Source of the DNA: Chimonanthus salicifolius
Taxonomy: Eukaryota > Streptophyta > Magnoliopsida > Laurales > Calycanthaceae
Direction: 5' to 3'
DNA length: 64,000 nt
Assembly: GCA_013350335.1 (NCBI GenBank)
Contig: CM023542.1
Coordinates: 2,294,001-2,358,000, forward strand
Positions 10,504 through 21,375 of the stretch are shown in pieces. The position numbers were made by a program, and so were the translations under genes. Numbering within the stretch: the stretch's first letter is position 1; every line of letters begins with the position of its first letter. The notes beneath the pieces were generated by a model that was not told the DNA's origin, ran no database searches, and saw only the letters and a list, made by a program, of their open reading frames with translations.

Positions 10504-11183
10504 TAGGTAGTTTCTATCATGGGGATGGGACTAGTGTGACTTGGGTTAAAGGTTAATTTGAACTCGGTTGATCTAATCTAGAAAATAAGTAGATTAATTT
10601 GACCCATTTAAAATATGTTTGATACGTTATCCGAGCTAAAACAATGCTTTGTATAACTCAACCATTTGAATTATCTAAATTACATACGCATAAGCACGTA
10701 CTCCTCCTTTTTTTTTTATCATTATATGATATTTTTTAGGTTTAACCTTTTTTACGATGACTATGTTATAGAAGTGGTGATTTATTTTCATGAATGTCTA
10801 TTTTCTTAAAACAATATTAATACAATATACAAATATTCCATTTTTGTGTGATGGTTGGTATGATTTGGTTATCTCTATCGTGCATTCTTACACTCAAAAA
10901 TAATAATATCGGTCAAAACATATCATATTGACCGATATGTACAATATTGACATATTTATAAATTTAAAATCTTCACAAACTAAGTCAATGTCCCAAGCAC
11001 ACAAAAGCTTATATGTCTTTCCCCTTTTATAATTACTTCTACTCCTATTAATATTTCCCATGGGGAACTGATGTGTCTTCTGTGTCTAATTTTTCCTATT
11101 ATAGCATGCACGTTTTTTTTTTTTTCATTTCTTATTTCCGCTGGCTGGACCCACAACACATCCTGACTCTGTCACAGATTCCC
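10504..11183. other. Non-coding; small ATCGGTC hairpin
   Basis: No gene. Around 10907-10945 lies an ATATCGGTCAA / TTGACCGATAT inverted repeat. It is perfect with 13-bp arms in B1 (near 54747-54780) and has one mismatch here. It uses the same vocabulary as the hAT MITEs but lacks their CAGGGG ends and target-site duplication, so it may be a fragment. Confidence 0.4.
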
Positions 11184-11655
11184 TTCCAACTCTGTTACAC
11201 AACTTTGACTTGGCTTCGCATCGTGTTTCACTTCTGTTCTGAAACAATTTCTTCATCCACAAACTTATTTGGTTTGGCTCTTCCCCATGTCTTGGCTTTG
11301 TGACATGCTTTAGTCTTCATCTCCCATGGTTGTGATTCACGATGGCACATATAATTGTCTAAGTGTCAAACTAATGATTAAGAGATTAAGATATCTATTT
11401 TATAAAATGAGATCTTGAATTTGATTCACCTTTCAACTCTGTTGCACAACTTTGACTTGCTTCGCAGCGTGGAGCAATTTCTTCATCCACAACTCTATGT
11501 GGTTTGACTCTTCCCCATGTCTTGGCTTTGTCACATGTTTTAGTCTTCAGCTTTTCTGGTTGTGATTCGCGACGGCACAGATGATTGTCTAAGTGCCAAT
11601 TTAATGCTCAAGATGTCTCTTTATGAAGTAAGGTCTTGAATTTGATTCACACTCA
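11184..11655. repeat. Direct repeat of about 240 bp, two units
   Basis: Two adjacent units (about 11184-11430 and 11432-11655) share caactctgttacacaactttg, cttcatccacaa, ttccccatgtcttggctttg and a tail ending tcttgaatttgattcac. The tail resembles the third SINE-like family (S3) seen at 14285-14400 and 20746-20850. The pair recurs at 55034-55500 and, more diverged, at 61265-61690. Confidence 0.75.
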
Positions 11656-11751
11656 ATATCAATGTCCACTTTCTGTATACTTAATCGGTGTGGATTGAGA
11701 ACTTTATACATATTCGTAGAATTAGTCTCACATCTAATATGAGGTTAATAT

Positions 11752-12624
11752 TGTTAGCGTTTAGCGGAAATAAACACAATAAACGAAATAAAAATAAGCA
11801 CACTATAAGACAAGAATTTTACGTGGTCCGGCTCACTTGATCTACGTCCAGGGAGCGATAAAAAACTTCGCTATATGAGAAAGAAATAAATACATGTACA
11901 AGATTAACTCCCTGAGGTTAAGCCCAAATCCGAAGTCTTGAACCCCTTATACACCCATGTATACAACATACATCACCTCTCAGTCGGTGTTTGTATCTCT
12001 CTCCTACTCAGAAAAGTGAATCCAACTCCTGTCTCGCTCTTCTCTCCGCTTCCTACGTTCTACAAGCACATCACGAAATGCTTTACGAACGCGAGGGTGC
12101 ATTTCCTTTATAGTGTGTTCCCGTACACACTCATGTCTTGCTGCAATCACCCCAGCTTCTCTACACATATGGCAAAAGTGCCATCTCCACGCGTACCCAC
12201 AAAGGCTGAAAGGCCCTTCACCATGCAGCAACCCTCTCGACTACATCTTAATGCCGTTGTTGGTGTGATCTCAAACGGATTCCACACACTATAGCAGCAC
12301 CCACGATGGCATATATGTACTTGTTATTGTCCACTTCATATTGCCATGTAGATCCCTATCTTCTCTCCTTTTTATTCTCTTGCGGTGTTTCCACAACTTT
12401 CTAGTCGACTCTTGGCAGCTTCCTAATTTGATCAAGGTCCCTTTTAAGCAGCTGTTTTTCTCTGGCTTCCAACCAGTCGTCTGTTTCTATCCATGTTGCA
12501 CATGACTACAACTTTCACAAGTAATATTCTTGCTATAAATAGATAATCCCATCTATATCCTCTTCTAAATTTTCTGAATGAAAATCTCGACTGTAGATGT
12601 GGTGAATCAAACTATATCCCAACA
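11752..12624. mobile_element. Solo LTR, 873 bp
   Basis: Starts TGTTAGCGTTTAGCGG and ends CTATATCCCAACA. It holds the acgtggtccggctcac... ctacgtccagggagc text typical of plant LTRs, and a TATA-like ctataaatag near 12534. AATAT precedes it and recurs one base beyond its right end, an approximate 5-bp target-site duplication. The diverged block Y' lacks it: sequence at about 61775-61800 passes directly from the left flank to the right flank. That supports the limits chosen here. Confidence 0.7.
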
Positions 12625-12949
12625 AAATATATGCATATTATAAAAAAAATATCAATATTTACTTTTGGTATTTGCAAAGCAATATTATGAATTAGAAATG
12701 AAAAAACAAGCTTTGAGTATCGGACAAGAAAAGAGCCTTGGATAAAAGAATTTGAAATGATTTTTAACTGGATCTATAATATATGCAGCCTTTAGATAAG
12801 AACGGTTCCCAAAGCATTCATTCTCAATCAAGTATTAATGTACTAGTTTTTTTTCTTTCATGATTCTAAGTTTCTGCATGGCTCCATGATTAAAGTTGAA
12901 AACTTGAACCTTCCTCTTCTTTTCTATTTTGTTTGCCTTTTATTCTATT

Positions 12950-13095
12950 CAGGGATTTAAATTTCAAATATCGGGCAATAATTTAGTCAAGAAATTTCTC
13001 TCTCTTATTTTTTTTTTTAAGCCACCTTTCTCGACCAATATCAACGATATATATGGCCTATGTATATCGAATATCGACCGAGATTTATTTCCTTG
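12950..13095. mobile_element. hAT-type MITE, ATCGGCCGATAT family
   Basis: Opens CAGGGATTTAAATTTC and closes ATTTATTTCCTTG. Flanks are attctatt (12942-12949) and attctatc (13096-13103), 7 of 8 matching. The interior has gaccaatatcaacgatat and tcgaatatcgaccgag half-palindromes. Its right end is the exact place where block Z begins here and where the B1 copy instead jumps to block W. Confidence 0.7.
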
Positions 13096-13514
13096 ATTCT
13101 ATCCATTCCTACCATCTTCCAAGTTCCAACTTGCATTTACCTTATTTATTAATGAGTATCACGTTTATTAACATTATTTCTCCATCTCACTGCATCACGC
13201 TCTCATACTATTTAACTTGTTTCTCATGTATTTAATATTCTCACTGATTTTCTGATCACTTTCCTAGTCATTATCATGTTCCCTCATTAACAATGCTTGA
13301 TCTTGTCAAACATGAAGAATCCTTCACATTATACATTATCTAAATAAAATATGGTATATGATGGAAGATGGTATTGACAGATTAATATAAAAAATGGGTG
13401 ATACAAAATATATGATATGTATCAGTCTTAGATTTGGTCATACAAATATGAGGAGGTCGATGCCACATTGACTTAGCCATGTAGATGTATTGGCCAATTT
13501 TTTTTTTCTTTTTG

Positions 13515-13620
13515 AATTTATATGTGGGAAACTATGGGATACTCAACGTAAAATTCCTACGAGACTAAGGTTAGGCCGTGGGAATTCAAACCCACAATCT
13601 CCCGCTTCCTGAGGCAATTA
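13515..13620 (-). mobile_element. SINE-like element, family S1 (internally deleted)
   Basis: Minus-strand copy of the S1 element. The Z' partner at 62570-62710 keeps about 30 bp in the middle (gagccaactacccttaagg) that is missing here. The partner also has a better B-box-like GATTCGAATTC. Confidence 0.5.
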
Positions 13621-14015
13621 GTTGAACTCTTCGTTGATATTAGAAGAGTACAATACATATACGCTTGTAGACTTATTCATCGTGTTGGCCATGTGTGTTC
13701 ATGTTCCATTTTCACTGAAATGATGTGTTAATGTGATTGAATTTAACAAAACTTTAATAAATTATATTGAATTGATGTGAGTTTAAATAGCTTTTGATTT
13801 TTTTATTAGAAATGTTTTATTGCATTTTCTTAAATAATCAATAATTTTAAAAAATTTAAATAAAAACTATATATAATTAAAAGAGTAAAAGAAGTTGAAA
13901 TGTGGAAATTGGATCAAAACATACATATTGTTAAAAATTGTGTCAGCTGAATTTTAATCCATTCATGCTGAAACTATCAAATGAGCTTTATCATCATACA
14001 TTCATACTAATGGAA

Positions 14016-14215
14016 GGATTCAATTGGAATTTCTGAATCAATTGATGACAATAATTTATTACAAAGTAAAGTCAATTAGCTGACTTTAAATAGGGTTTAG
14101 GATTCAATTGGAATTTCCAAATCAATTGATGCCTATAATTTATTACAAGGCAAAGTCAACTAATTCAATTATGAAGCATTCAACACCAATTGGAATTTAT
14201 CTAATCAATTGATGC
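14016..14215. repeat. Imperfect tandem repeat, about 85-bp unit, 2.5 copies
   Basis: Units carry attcaattggaattt, aatcaattgatg and ataatttattacaaagtaaagtcaa. The recurring aatcaattgat is nearly palindromic. Same array in Z' at about 63100-63300. Confidence 0.7.
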
Positions 14216-14951
14216 CCATTTTAAATCAAATCCACCCACTCTTCCACTTAAACCAGCTCTAAACACTTTGACATCAAACTCAGAGAGGGTTGACGTGATG
14301 ACTAAGAACCCACTTTCATGGTCTTGAATTTGATTCTGGATTCATTTTAAAGAGCCACTTCCTATAAATTTGTTCAATATGTGAGTTAGAAGTCATTATA
14401 TCTCAAAATTCCTTCCAAATGCAGGTATCTATGTACTTTTTGACGGTCAAAACATGTGATTAATATCTTTTATTTTATCAACAATGTTTTGTCTTAATAC
14501 TTTTTCAAAAAATGTGTCATGAGAAATATAAAATATTTATTACATATTGTGATAATTGAGTATAGATTAAAAACAATAAAATTCTATCTATCGAGATTTG
14601 ATATTAGAATTGTTTCTTACTTTAGTTAAACATCCCATAATTGGACATGAAATAAACAAAATCATATGAATAAGAAGTGTACGAAGTTTTATCATTATTT
14701 AATCATTTTATCTCTTGATTTTGAACTTTTAGAAATCAATTGTTTATATCGCTTGGATTATCAATTAATATTGAAACTTAACATTCTTAATATCTATAGA
14801 ATGGGCTGGCCCCCTTCTTTATGATAAAAAAAACTATATTGAAAGATTGTTATGACATGAGATATCATATTATTAAAGTGTCACGTGAAGGGTCGTTTAG
14901 AACATGTACCAAGCCAAGAAAGTAGGAGTGCTCCACTCCGAAAGACAAGGA

Positions 14952-15282
14952 ACCTTAAAAGTAGGCGACAATCTCTCGTCGCCTTCGGAAGAATTCCTTT
15001 CTCATGATTAGACATCAGTTTTATCTCTAATTTTATTTAGATCACATTCTAAAAGTTTGGACACATTGAATAATAATAGCCATTGATTTTTTAAGATTAA
15101 CTATGAATCATTGAATAAATATTTTGATCTAATCGTATTAAATAGAAATTTTGAAAGTTGAATCTATTTTAAAAAAAAAAAAATTAAATAACCCGAACAA
15201 ATTGAATTCAAAATAAAATTGACAGTAGATGGAGCCTTTGTACCCAGGCACCAACAACACCCGAGCATTTCTTAGATTTTTC
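14952..15282. other. Non-coding, no feature recognised
   Basis: AT-rich intergenic sequence between blocks Z and W. Its counterpart on the right would lie beyond the window end. Confidence 0.4.
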
Positions 15283-15954
15283 CCCTTATCAAATGCACTT
15301 AATTATTTAAAATACATCATTCATTTTATTAAAAAGTCTCATTACTGAAGGTCAAACAGTAGAAGACAAATCTGACTAGCCTAATTCTAAAAACAAAAAA
15401 ATAACCTAGTTTTGCAAAAAATCAAAGTGGGATGTTTCTCCATTTTCAAATGCACCCATTTAGACCTCCTTCTAATGGGTAGAAAATTAGACACGAAATT
15501 CGGAAACTCACTCATTCACCGGTACCGGCTCTGACTATAGACGGAGTAGGCCACCGCCTAAGGCCTCCATCAATGCGACCAATGACTTTACTCACAATCT
15601 CATGGCCCCTGAAATTTCAAGACTTGCACTGCGCGGCATCTCAGGATCGGCACTGTCACTCACTCTCAAATCTCAATTAACTAGAAGTGAACGACAATCC
15701 ATTTAAAAAAATTGGTGCATAATTATTAAAAAAAGACTACTAGCTGAGAATTGAGACCACTTAAGAAACTGAATTAAAAAAAAACAATTATTATAATGAA
15801 ATCAAATTTATTTCAATCATGCTCTGTTCTGCAGCAAAATACAATATCAAATCTACTAAAATCTTCTTCTTCTTCTTCTTCTTTTTTGTTTTTGTTTTTT
15901 CAGGAATGAATTCTGATGAATCCCACTCTACATGAGAAGCTTCTTGTTCTTGTA

Positions 15955-16540
15955 TCAAGCTGTGGCTGTTGGTGTTGGATTTCCTGGCTCGGCTGGAAAA
16001 TCAAAGACGGAGCTTTTCTCGATGGCTTTACGAAACATAGCACTGAACTGGATGTGAGTAGGATGAGTTAAGTAAGCAGTGAGGCCTTTTGAGTTTTCAA
16101 ATGTCAATAAGAAAGCATGGGTAAATCCTTGCTCCATCGCGTCCTCGTTACTTCCCTCTGTCGGACCCCTGTTTTGAAACCATTCGCATATAAATGCAAA
16201 TCACAGATCAATCACATACAAAAACAACAACAGAGTTTTACGTAATTTCTTTTCGATACTTCCACGCGTTCAAATCAGATCCACTATACTCAAAAGTAAA
16301 AACAAAAAAAAGAGGTGCAACTACATAGAGCACAAAAACAAAAAACCGGACAGAATGACTAAAAGAGAAATAAAGCTAACAAGATATAAATATGACTACG
16401 AGTAATTCGAGTGAAAAATACCATTCCAAAGACTTGATAGCATGAATATCAGCAAGCATCTTCTCCATCCCATTCTTTATCTCTTGGCTCACCTGCCCAT
16501 CTTTGAACTTGGCCAGAACCAAATGCTTCAACCTTCCCAT
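15955..16540 (-). CDS. Stress-response A/B-barrel (DABB) protein, HS1-like (copy A)
   Basis: Exons 16540-16422 and 16168-15955 join across a 253-bp GT-AG intron (TG|GTATTT ... AACAG|GG) to give 110 residues, the usual DABB length. The core opens with MGRLKHLVLAKFKDG and continues QGFTHAFLLTFENSKGL, AYLTHPTHIQF and SSVFDFPAEP. This is the dimeric alpha+beta barrel pattern of Arabidopsis HS1 and of plant polyketide cyclase-like DABB proteins such as olivetolic acid cyclase. His6, Tyr72 and His78 fall where that enzyme has its active-site residues, but HS1-type proteins share them, so no enzymatic role follows. Likely cytosolic, with no signal peptide. A TATAAATA box lies 51 bp upstream of the ATG. 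The C-terminal PGNPTPTATA tail is extra. Confidence 0.88.
16200..16330. repeat. LTR-derived relic inside the DABB intron
   Basis: The stretch gttttacgtaatttctttt ... cttccacgcgttcaaatcagatccactatactc matches the LTR-like relic at 20914-21367 and the longer version in the B intron (about 57860-58040). It is a degraded insertion of one LTR family. Confidence 0.45.
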
Positions 16541-16590
16541 GCTTTCTTCTTCAGACTTGACTTTGTGGAGACAGAAGCGAGAGAGTTCCC

Positions 16591-16598
16591 TATTTATA
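16591..16598 (-). promoter_or_regulatory. TATA box of DABB gene copy A
   Basis: Minus-strand CTATAAATAGG lies 51 bp upstream of the start codon. It implies a short leader of roughly 20-30 nt. Identical in copy B (58873-58880). Confidence 0.7.
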
Positions 16599-16599
16599 G

Positions 16600-17723
16600 A
16601 AGGGAATGGTTGCCTTAATTGAATCACGATATTATCGTGACATTATTAAAATCTGCCATGATAAAACCGATAGTCAGATTTAACAATTTTGAAAGAACTA
16701 CGTAGGAAGTTGCCCAATGCTGTCCTTATTTTAAAAAGGACGTCCATATTTTTAAATCAAGAATTATCTCATGCAACCATGGGTCCTACTAGCTTAAAAT
16801 GGTTATTTTATTTCTTCAATGATCTCACTTTTAATTGAAGGGATAACACAACCCATTTTATTCTAAAAAACTCATTTCAGCAATTTTCGAGTACATGAAG
16901 AGATGTGATATTGTCGGCATCATCTCTCAAAATCTCTATTTTTTAATATTGGACTGTAACGATAGTGTAATATCAACACTTTCAGAGGCTCGTCATCGAA
17001 AGCAACTTCCAATTGCTCATTTTATAAGTTTGACTTTCATTTAACTATATTATAAATTTAAATATATCTCTTCCTTAAGTCATCCAAATGTAGACACAAA
17101 CATAGTGCTAAAACTCGAGTCACGTCAAGTCTGATTTTAATAAATCCATCTCAACTCATGTCAAAATTTATTTAATCCAACTCGATCCGATTTAACCCTA
17201 ATTTCTGATCCGAGTCAATCTGAGTGTTTGTGCTCGCAGGACAAATCGAGTCAGATTCAATAAAAACTATAATACGTTTCATGTGGAACCGTGTGTATGG
17301 AATCATTTATATATTAAAAACCTAATGCACACCGGTCAACATGAGCCCATATCATTTAAAGATTACTTGAAAGAATACACTCTTCTCTTCTATTTTGGCC
17401 AATTGATAGAGTTGAGCTAACTGCTAACGTCACAACTCAATACGTGTTGAAATCCTAACAGCGTCCGCGTGAAACACGATGTTACGATTTTCCGTTCGCA
17501 CCTAACTGCAGTCCTTTGCCTTAGGTTTTAAGTTAGATATTTTTGTCCTTGGGTTTTAAGTTAGCCATTTTATTCAATACAAATGATAAATGATAGATAT
17601 CTCATCTAAAGTAATTAGTTGATATTTTATGTGTTGGCCGATATTTATATTTATGAGCGATAGATATTAGATTTCGTCCTTATGCGATATTTATCACATA
17701 GAATCTTGTGACAAAAAATATTT
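16600..17723. other. Upstream region of DABB gene, non-coding
   Basis: No further gene. ATCGGCC-like fragments (ttggccgatatttat near 17634) are present without recognisable ends. Confidence 0.4.
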
Positions 17724-17731
17724 ACCGAAAT

Positions 17732-18170
17732 CAATGTTATCAAACCCAGCCCGACCCATGGGTTGACCCAGGGGTCAACTGTGACCAGGCTGAAACACGG
17801 GTCGGGTCATTTAAAAATCTCTCTAGATTAAAACCCTTAAAACTCTCTACGACCCGCGTGTCAACCAGGTTTTTTTAATAAAATCGTGACCTTGACCCTT
17901 AAAAACCCTTGGTTTTTTAAATGAAGAAAATGAAGATGTAAATGTTGGTTCTTTTAAGAATATGAATTTTGGATTATTAATTTTTTGTATTTACAATTGT
18001 GTTTGAGTGAAAAAAATATACTTTTATGAAATATAACCTTAGTTAGTAATTTAATATTATATTAATAGCACGGGTTTGACTGGCCTGACTACGACTCAAC
18101 TCTATTGAATCTTATTTAACCCACTTTTCATCGAAGACAGGTCGCTCTACCAACTAGGTTTTAAACATTG
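17732..18170. mobile_element. hAT-like non-autonomous element with empty-site partner
   Basis: The 439-bp element has ends CAATGTTATCAAACCC and GGTTTTAAACATTG, which are inverted repeats. It is flanked by accgaaat (17724-17731) and accgaaac (18171-18178). Block W of copy B has the unoccupied site accaaaac at 59871-59878 with both flanks continuous. The interior is rich in gggttgaccc/gggtcaac words. No transposase. The 8-bp duplication fits hAT. Confidence 0.78.
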
Positions 18171-18253
18171 ACCGAAACTATACTTGTAAATTTCTAACCA
18201 GGTCAACTATAAACGCATGCTTTTCTAATTTTAGGTTTCACATAGTTGGCTCG

Positions 18254-18401
18254 TTAAAAAATAATATTAAATACAATTGTAAATATTAACTCTAATTTAA
18301 TTAGTAAAATAAATAATTTAAATGATAACGACGATTTATAACAATTTATACTCTATAAATTAGAGTTAATATTTACAATTGTATTTAATATTATTTTTTA
18401 A
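18254..18401. repeat. Perfect 46-bp inverted repeat
   Basis: Arms 18254-18299 and 18356-18401 are exact reverse complements (left arm opens ttaaaaaataatattaaata) around a 56-bp loop. The W partner keeps only the left arm, diverged, and homology between the two W blocks ends just past it. Either a foldback element or a palindrome created at the rearrangement edge. Confidence 0.85.
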
Positions 18402-19109
18402 AGAGCAATTGAAAGGACAGCCCCACATGCACATGGTGTCACGTTGATTGATTCTTTGGTAGGTTTGTGATACTCTATACAATATAAAATGTCAATTAGA
18501 AAGTCCATTAACTTATATATTTTTATAGAATATAATATGCTAAGTTAGTTTATTAGCTATTCACCGGCGTATGTATTGTGTTGCACGACATGCTAAAGAA
18601 AATCATTTTTGGCCTTTAAAAAATGATTTGTTTAATTAAATCAATATAATTTTTGGTGAACGATATATTGAAGGAAAAGATCGTTCCAATGCGCCCATCA
18701 CCACTTGTATGATATCGACTTTTTACCTATAAAAGGTTATCAACCTATAATCAACAACAAATTGTCACCTATCTTGTTGCTTGAAGCAATAAAAAGTAAA
18801 TTACTTATCAGTCATCCAAATATCGATTTTAAATATGATTTGTATTTTATTAATATAAATTCACAGAAATTACCAAATCAATTTAATTTTTTACCTCTAG
18901 AGAACGGTTTCACATTTTACCTTCTTATAAGTGCATCTTGTGTACGGAGTTTTTGAGGACCTCAACAGCTAAGTTTAGCACAAACTGACTTATTTTTATT
19001 CAATGATTCAGTTTTAGTGCTACTTTTGAATTTTCTTTTAATAAATTGACATTTACATTTGCAAGTCTATAACTTTATCATTTAAAATATATCTTCTTAA
19101 ATTTATTTA
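18402..19109. other. Non-coding, no feature recognised
   Basis: AT-rich sequence. An 83-codon open frame at 18705-18956 has no recognisable family, and its low complexity suggests chance. Confidence 0.4.
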
Positions 19110-19225
19110 TAATGAACCGGGAGGTGTCAAGTTCAAGCCTCAATGGCCTCACCTTGTGTGCCCTAAGGACAGTGAGTATCACGTGTGAGGATTTTACGAC
19201 ACGTAGATTAAAAAAAAATAATAAT
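19110..19225 (+). mobile_element. SINE-like element, family S1
   Basis: Carries caagttcaagcctcaatggcc, gtgagtatcacgtgtgaggattttacg and then an A-rich tail (aaaaaaaataataat). Same order of blocks as the copy at 8668-8785. Confidence 0.55.
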
Positions 19226-19664
19226 AAATAACTTGTTCTATCTTATGTAAGAGTACAAAAAATGAAAAAATAACTATGAAAGCAGAAGTTTTTAATAAAA
19301 CAAGGAAATGCTATTGCCTATCAATTTATTCTTTGTCCTTATATTAAGAGAATAAAATGTTTCTCTAAAAATTTATATTTAAAAGATTTAATACATATAC
19401 ATTACATAATATAATTGATAAAACTGACGAATGATTCGTTGAGAAGATTCCGACATTGGCAAGCTTCAGGCCACTGTATTCAGATGCTGTTTCTTTCCAG
19501 TTGTTTCCCATGTGAGTCTGCCATTCTACCTACTGTATTGTGAAAGAACAGGATTGATGATCAGTGCTGCTTTTGGTTAAGAATGAAATACATCCAGGCC
19601 ACCATGTGATTGATTTTTGTCACTGTATGATGCCTCTCGACAATCTATTCTCTCTTTTCTTCAA

Positions 19665-19805
19665 TTTTTTTTAATTTAGGTATGGAAATCATAGAAAACC
19701 CAACGTAAAACCTTTACAAATGATACTCACTATCATTAAGACACACCAGATAAGACCATGAAGACTTGAACCTGACATCTCTCAGGTTCGAACCCTCATC
19801 TTTAC
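19665..19805 (-). mobile_element. SINE-like element, family S1
   Basis: Minus-strand member. Read in reverse it holds aggttcaagtcttcatggtc, agtgagtatcatttgtaaagg and ggttttacgttgggttttc, followed by an A-rich tail. Confidence 0.55.
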
Positions 19806-19825
19806 TTCTACTGTTGAAGTTGTCA

Positions 19826-20140
19826 ATTTTTTTGAATGTAAGATTAGTACTTCATTCAAAAAATGAGGGGAAAACCCCAAACTATACAAACAATCAAAGC
19901 CCACAACCCTAAGTCAGACAGATAACAAAACACAACAATCCAAAATGGCTGGCCCAAAGAAAGACAGGAACATATCCAACCAGCCAACAAAAAGAAATCT
20001 CCAAAAAGCCCACAAAATGGCAGGCTCACAACAAAACAGCAAAAAACTCTGTTAGGTGTCAATTCTGAATGGCAATTGTCATTCCTGCATGGCACTACAT
20101 GGTTTAAGACAGTTCTGATAGCTGTGGACATATCCCCATT
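19826..20140 (-). mobile_element. 3' end of a LINE-type element (truncated), tentative
   Basis: On the minus strand a 91-codon frame rich in Trp, Cys and Phe ends in GFPLIF. It is followed by ttgaatgaagtactaatct and an A-rich terminus. That style (short hydrophobic tail, TGAATGAAGT, A run) is common at plant L1 3' ends. No reverse transcriptase is present, so this is at most a 5'-truncated copy. Confidence 0.4.
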
Positions 20141-20216
20141 TTAAGATAGGCTAATCAGGTTTAGTTGTCCCTTGCCTAAGTTGCATCAATAATTTTATTT
20201 GTGACATATCCTTCTA

Positions 20217-20428
20217 TTTTTTTTGTGATCAAAGGTGTCCAGGCGTCTCACCTGACTAATCTTTTATAGTATGTTCACACCTCCCTACGCATACATACTA
20301 TGTTCTTCGACGGAGAGAAACCCCCATGAGAAGTTGCCCTTCATTGGAGTTGATCCTGGATTGAACCCAAGACCTCAATCCTAAGATCTTGCACCCATAC
20401 CACCAACCCAACCCAACCCCTTGGAGTT
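20217..20428 (-). mobile_element. SINE, family S2
   Basis: Minus-strand element with a tRNA-like head (gggttggtggtatgggtg A-box-like, gggttcaatccagg B-box) and a tail ending acctttgatcac plus an A run (T run at left in + sense). Flanks catatccttctat and catattctcctat agree at 11 of 13 positions, a likely target-site duplication. Confidence 0.65.
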
Positions 20429-20745
20429 CATATTCTCCTATGGTTTTGGTCCAGTCATGAAGTGCATGTGTATAAAACCTGAGAAATTAGAACTGCATTG
20501 GTTTGATGTAATCTGGATAAATAATTTTCAGTGATGCCTACATCTACGTTATTTATCTCCTTGATTATTATTTGATAAATTTGATTATCATTAAGTTCAA
20601 GTTGCCAATTAAAATTTTGTAGCCTTTAAGACCTTAGTTTATTTTTTTTCAAGGTGATTCTTTTCACACTTCTTCCAATACATGTGTACATTGTTTTTGA
20701 CGTAACTCATTCTCATGATCTAAGTAAGCTATATAAAAACTTGTG

Positions 20746-20850
20746 AGAGTTGATTTGATGGTTAAGAACTCTAATAAACTACAGGAGGTTCTGAGTTCAA
20801 GTCACACTCTCAACATATAAGGGTCACTCCCCCTAGTTTTACCTGATGTG
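20746..20850 (+). repeat. SINE-like fragment, family S3
   Basis: Text gttgatttgatggttaagaa ... ggttctgagttcaagtcac resembles tRNA A and B boxes and recurs in related form at 14285-14400 and in the tails of the 11184-11655 repeat. Confidence 0.4.
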
Positions 20851-20913
20851 TGTGTTTACGTGTTTACACATGCCCCAAAGACCATCAGGTGCTCTAAGAG
20901 GTCTGAATACCAA

Positions 20914-21367
20914 TATCGGAAAAACAGAAAAGATCAACAAAGAGAAACAAACAACACAAAGATTTATGTGATTTCCTTTTGGTACGTTCACGAGTTCAAC
21001 ATTGATTCACTATACTTGAAGGTAAAAAAAAAAATGAAAGAGAGATGACTCCTGTTACAAATGTTCAAATCTCTTTCATAAAATGACTATATATACTACC
21101 CTAATTAGGATTTACATAAGACGTCATTATAAAAAATTGACTCACGATCAAATCAACAGCACATCTCTGATGATCAGGCTCCATAAAGCCTAACAATTCA
21201 CCACTATAAATGGGTCTCAAATTGTCCACCACCACAACAAAAAATGAACATCGAATGGTAGGGTCTTCCAAACTAAGGCATTGGCAATGATGGGCAACCA
21301 TCAGCTCAAAAAGTTGATCGCTCCACACTCCCCACACTGACCTTGGTAATATATTCCACATTTCCAC
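20914..21367 (-). mobile_element. LTR-like relic with adjacent primer-binding-site-like motif
   Basis: A TGGTATTCAGA-like motif (minus strand) sits directly left of the LTR-like text tatcggaaaaacagaaaag ... cacaaagatttatgtgatttcc. The right edge ends ccacatttccaca. Homologous pieces lie in both DABB introns. An 88-codon frame here (21101-21367) is not a host exon. No target-site duplication found. Confidence 0.45.
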
Positions 21368-21375
21368 AGATTAAA

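Larger units (their letters stand above)
449..13095. repeat. Segmental duplication copy A (blocks X and Y)
   Basis: This block aligns colinearly with 44525-56937. Differences are scattered single bases and small indels, apart from one insertion of about 200 bp at 10301-10498 present only here. The pair shares every nested element: four hAT MITEs, a triple 43-bp repeat, a foldback element, a plastid trnD relic, a TRIM, a WAK-type gene, a 1.4-kb solo LTR and a 0.87-kb solo LTR. The partner starts on the first base after the gap, so the true left limit of the duplication is unknown. It is either a recent tandem or dispersed duplication, or a second haplotype placed in the same scaffold. Confidence 0.95.
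13096..14951. repeat. Block Z (partner 62151-64000)
   Basis: Aligned colinearly with the last 1.85 kb of the window, with more substitutions and small indels than the X-Y pair. Absent from B1 at the junction 56937. No gene. It holds a SINE relic, a triple repeat near 14016-14215 and an S3-type SINE-like piece near 14285-14400. Confidence 0.85.
15283..18299. repeat. Block W (partner 56938-60015)
   Basis: Colinear with 56938-60015 and carrying the DABB gene in both. Divergence is visibly greater than in X-Y, with many indels. W of A has an extra hAT-like element (17732-18170). W of B has an expanded intron. A small decayed insertion near 15515-15665 (taccggctctga ... tcaggatcggcactg) may be another hAT remnant, and a more degraded form sits in the partner. 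Confidence 0.85.

Noticed and set aside
12004..12294. Overlapping frames of 75-118 codons on both strands
   Set aside because: Fall inside the 873-bp solo LTR; the B1 copy shortens one of them by point changes, showing no constraint.
21101..21367. 88-codon frame as an extra exon of the RING gene
   Set aside because: Lies downstream of the gene's stop within an LTR-like relic with relatives in other introns.
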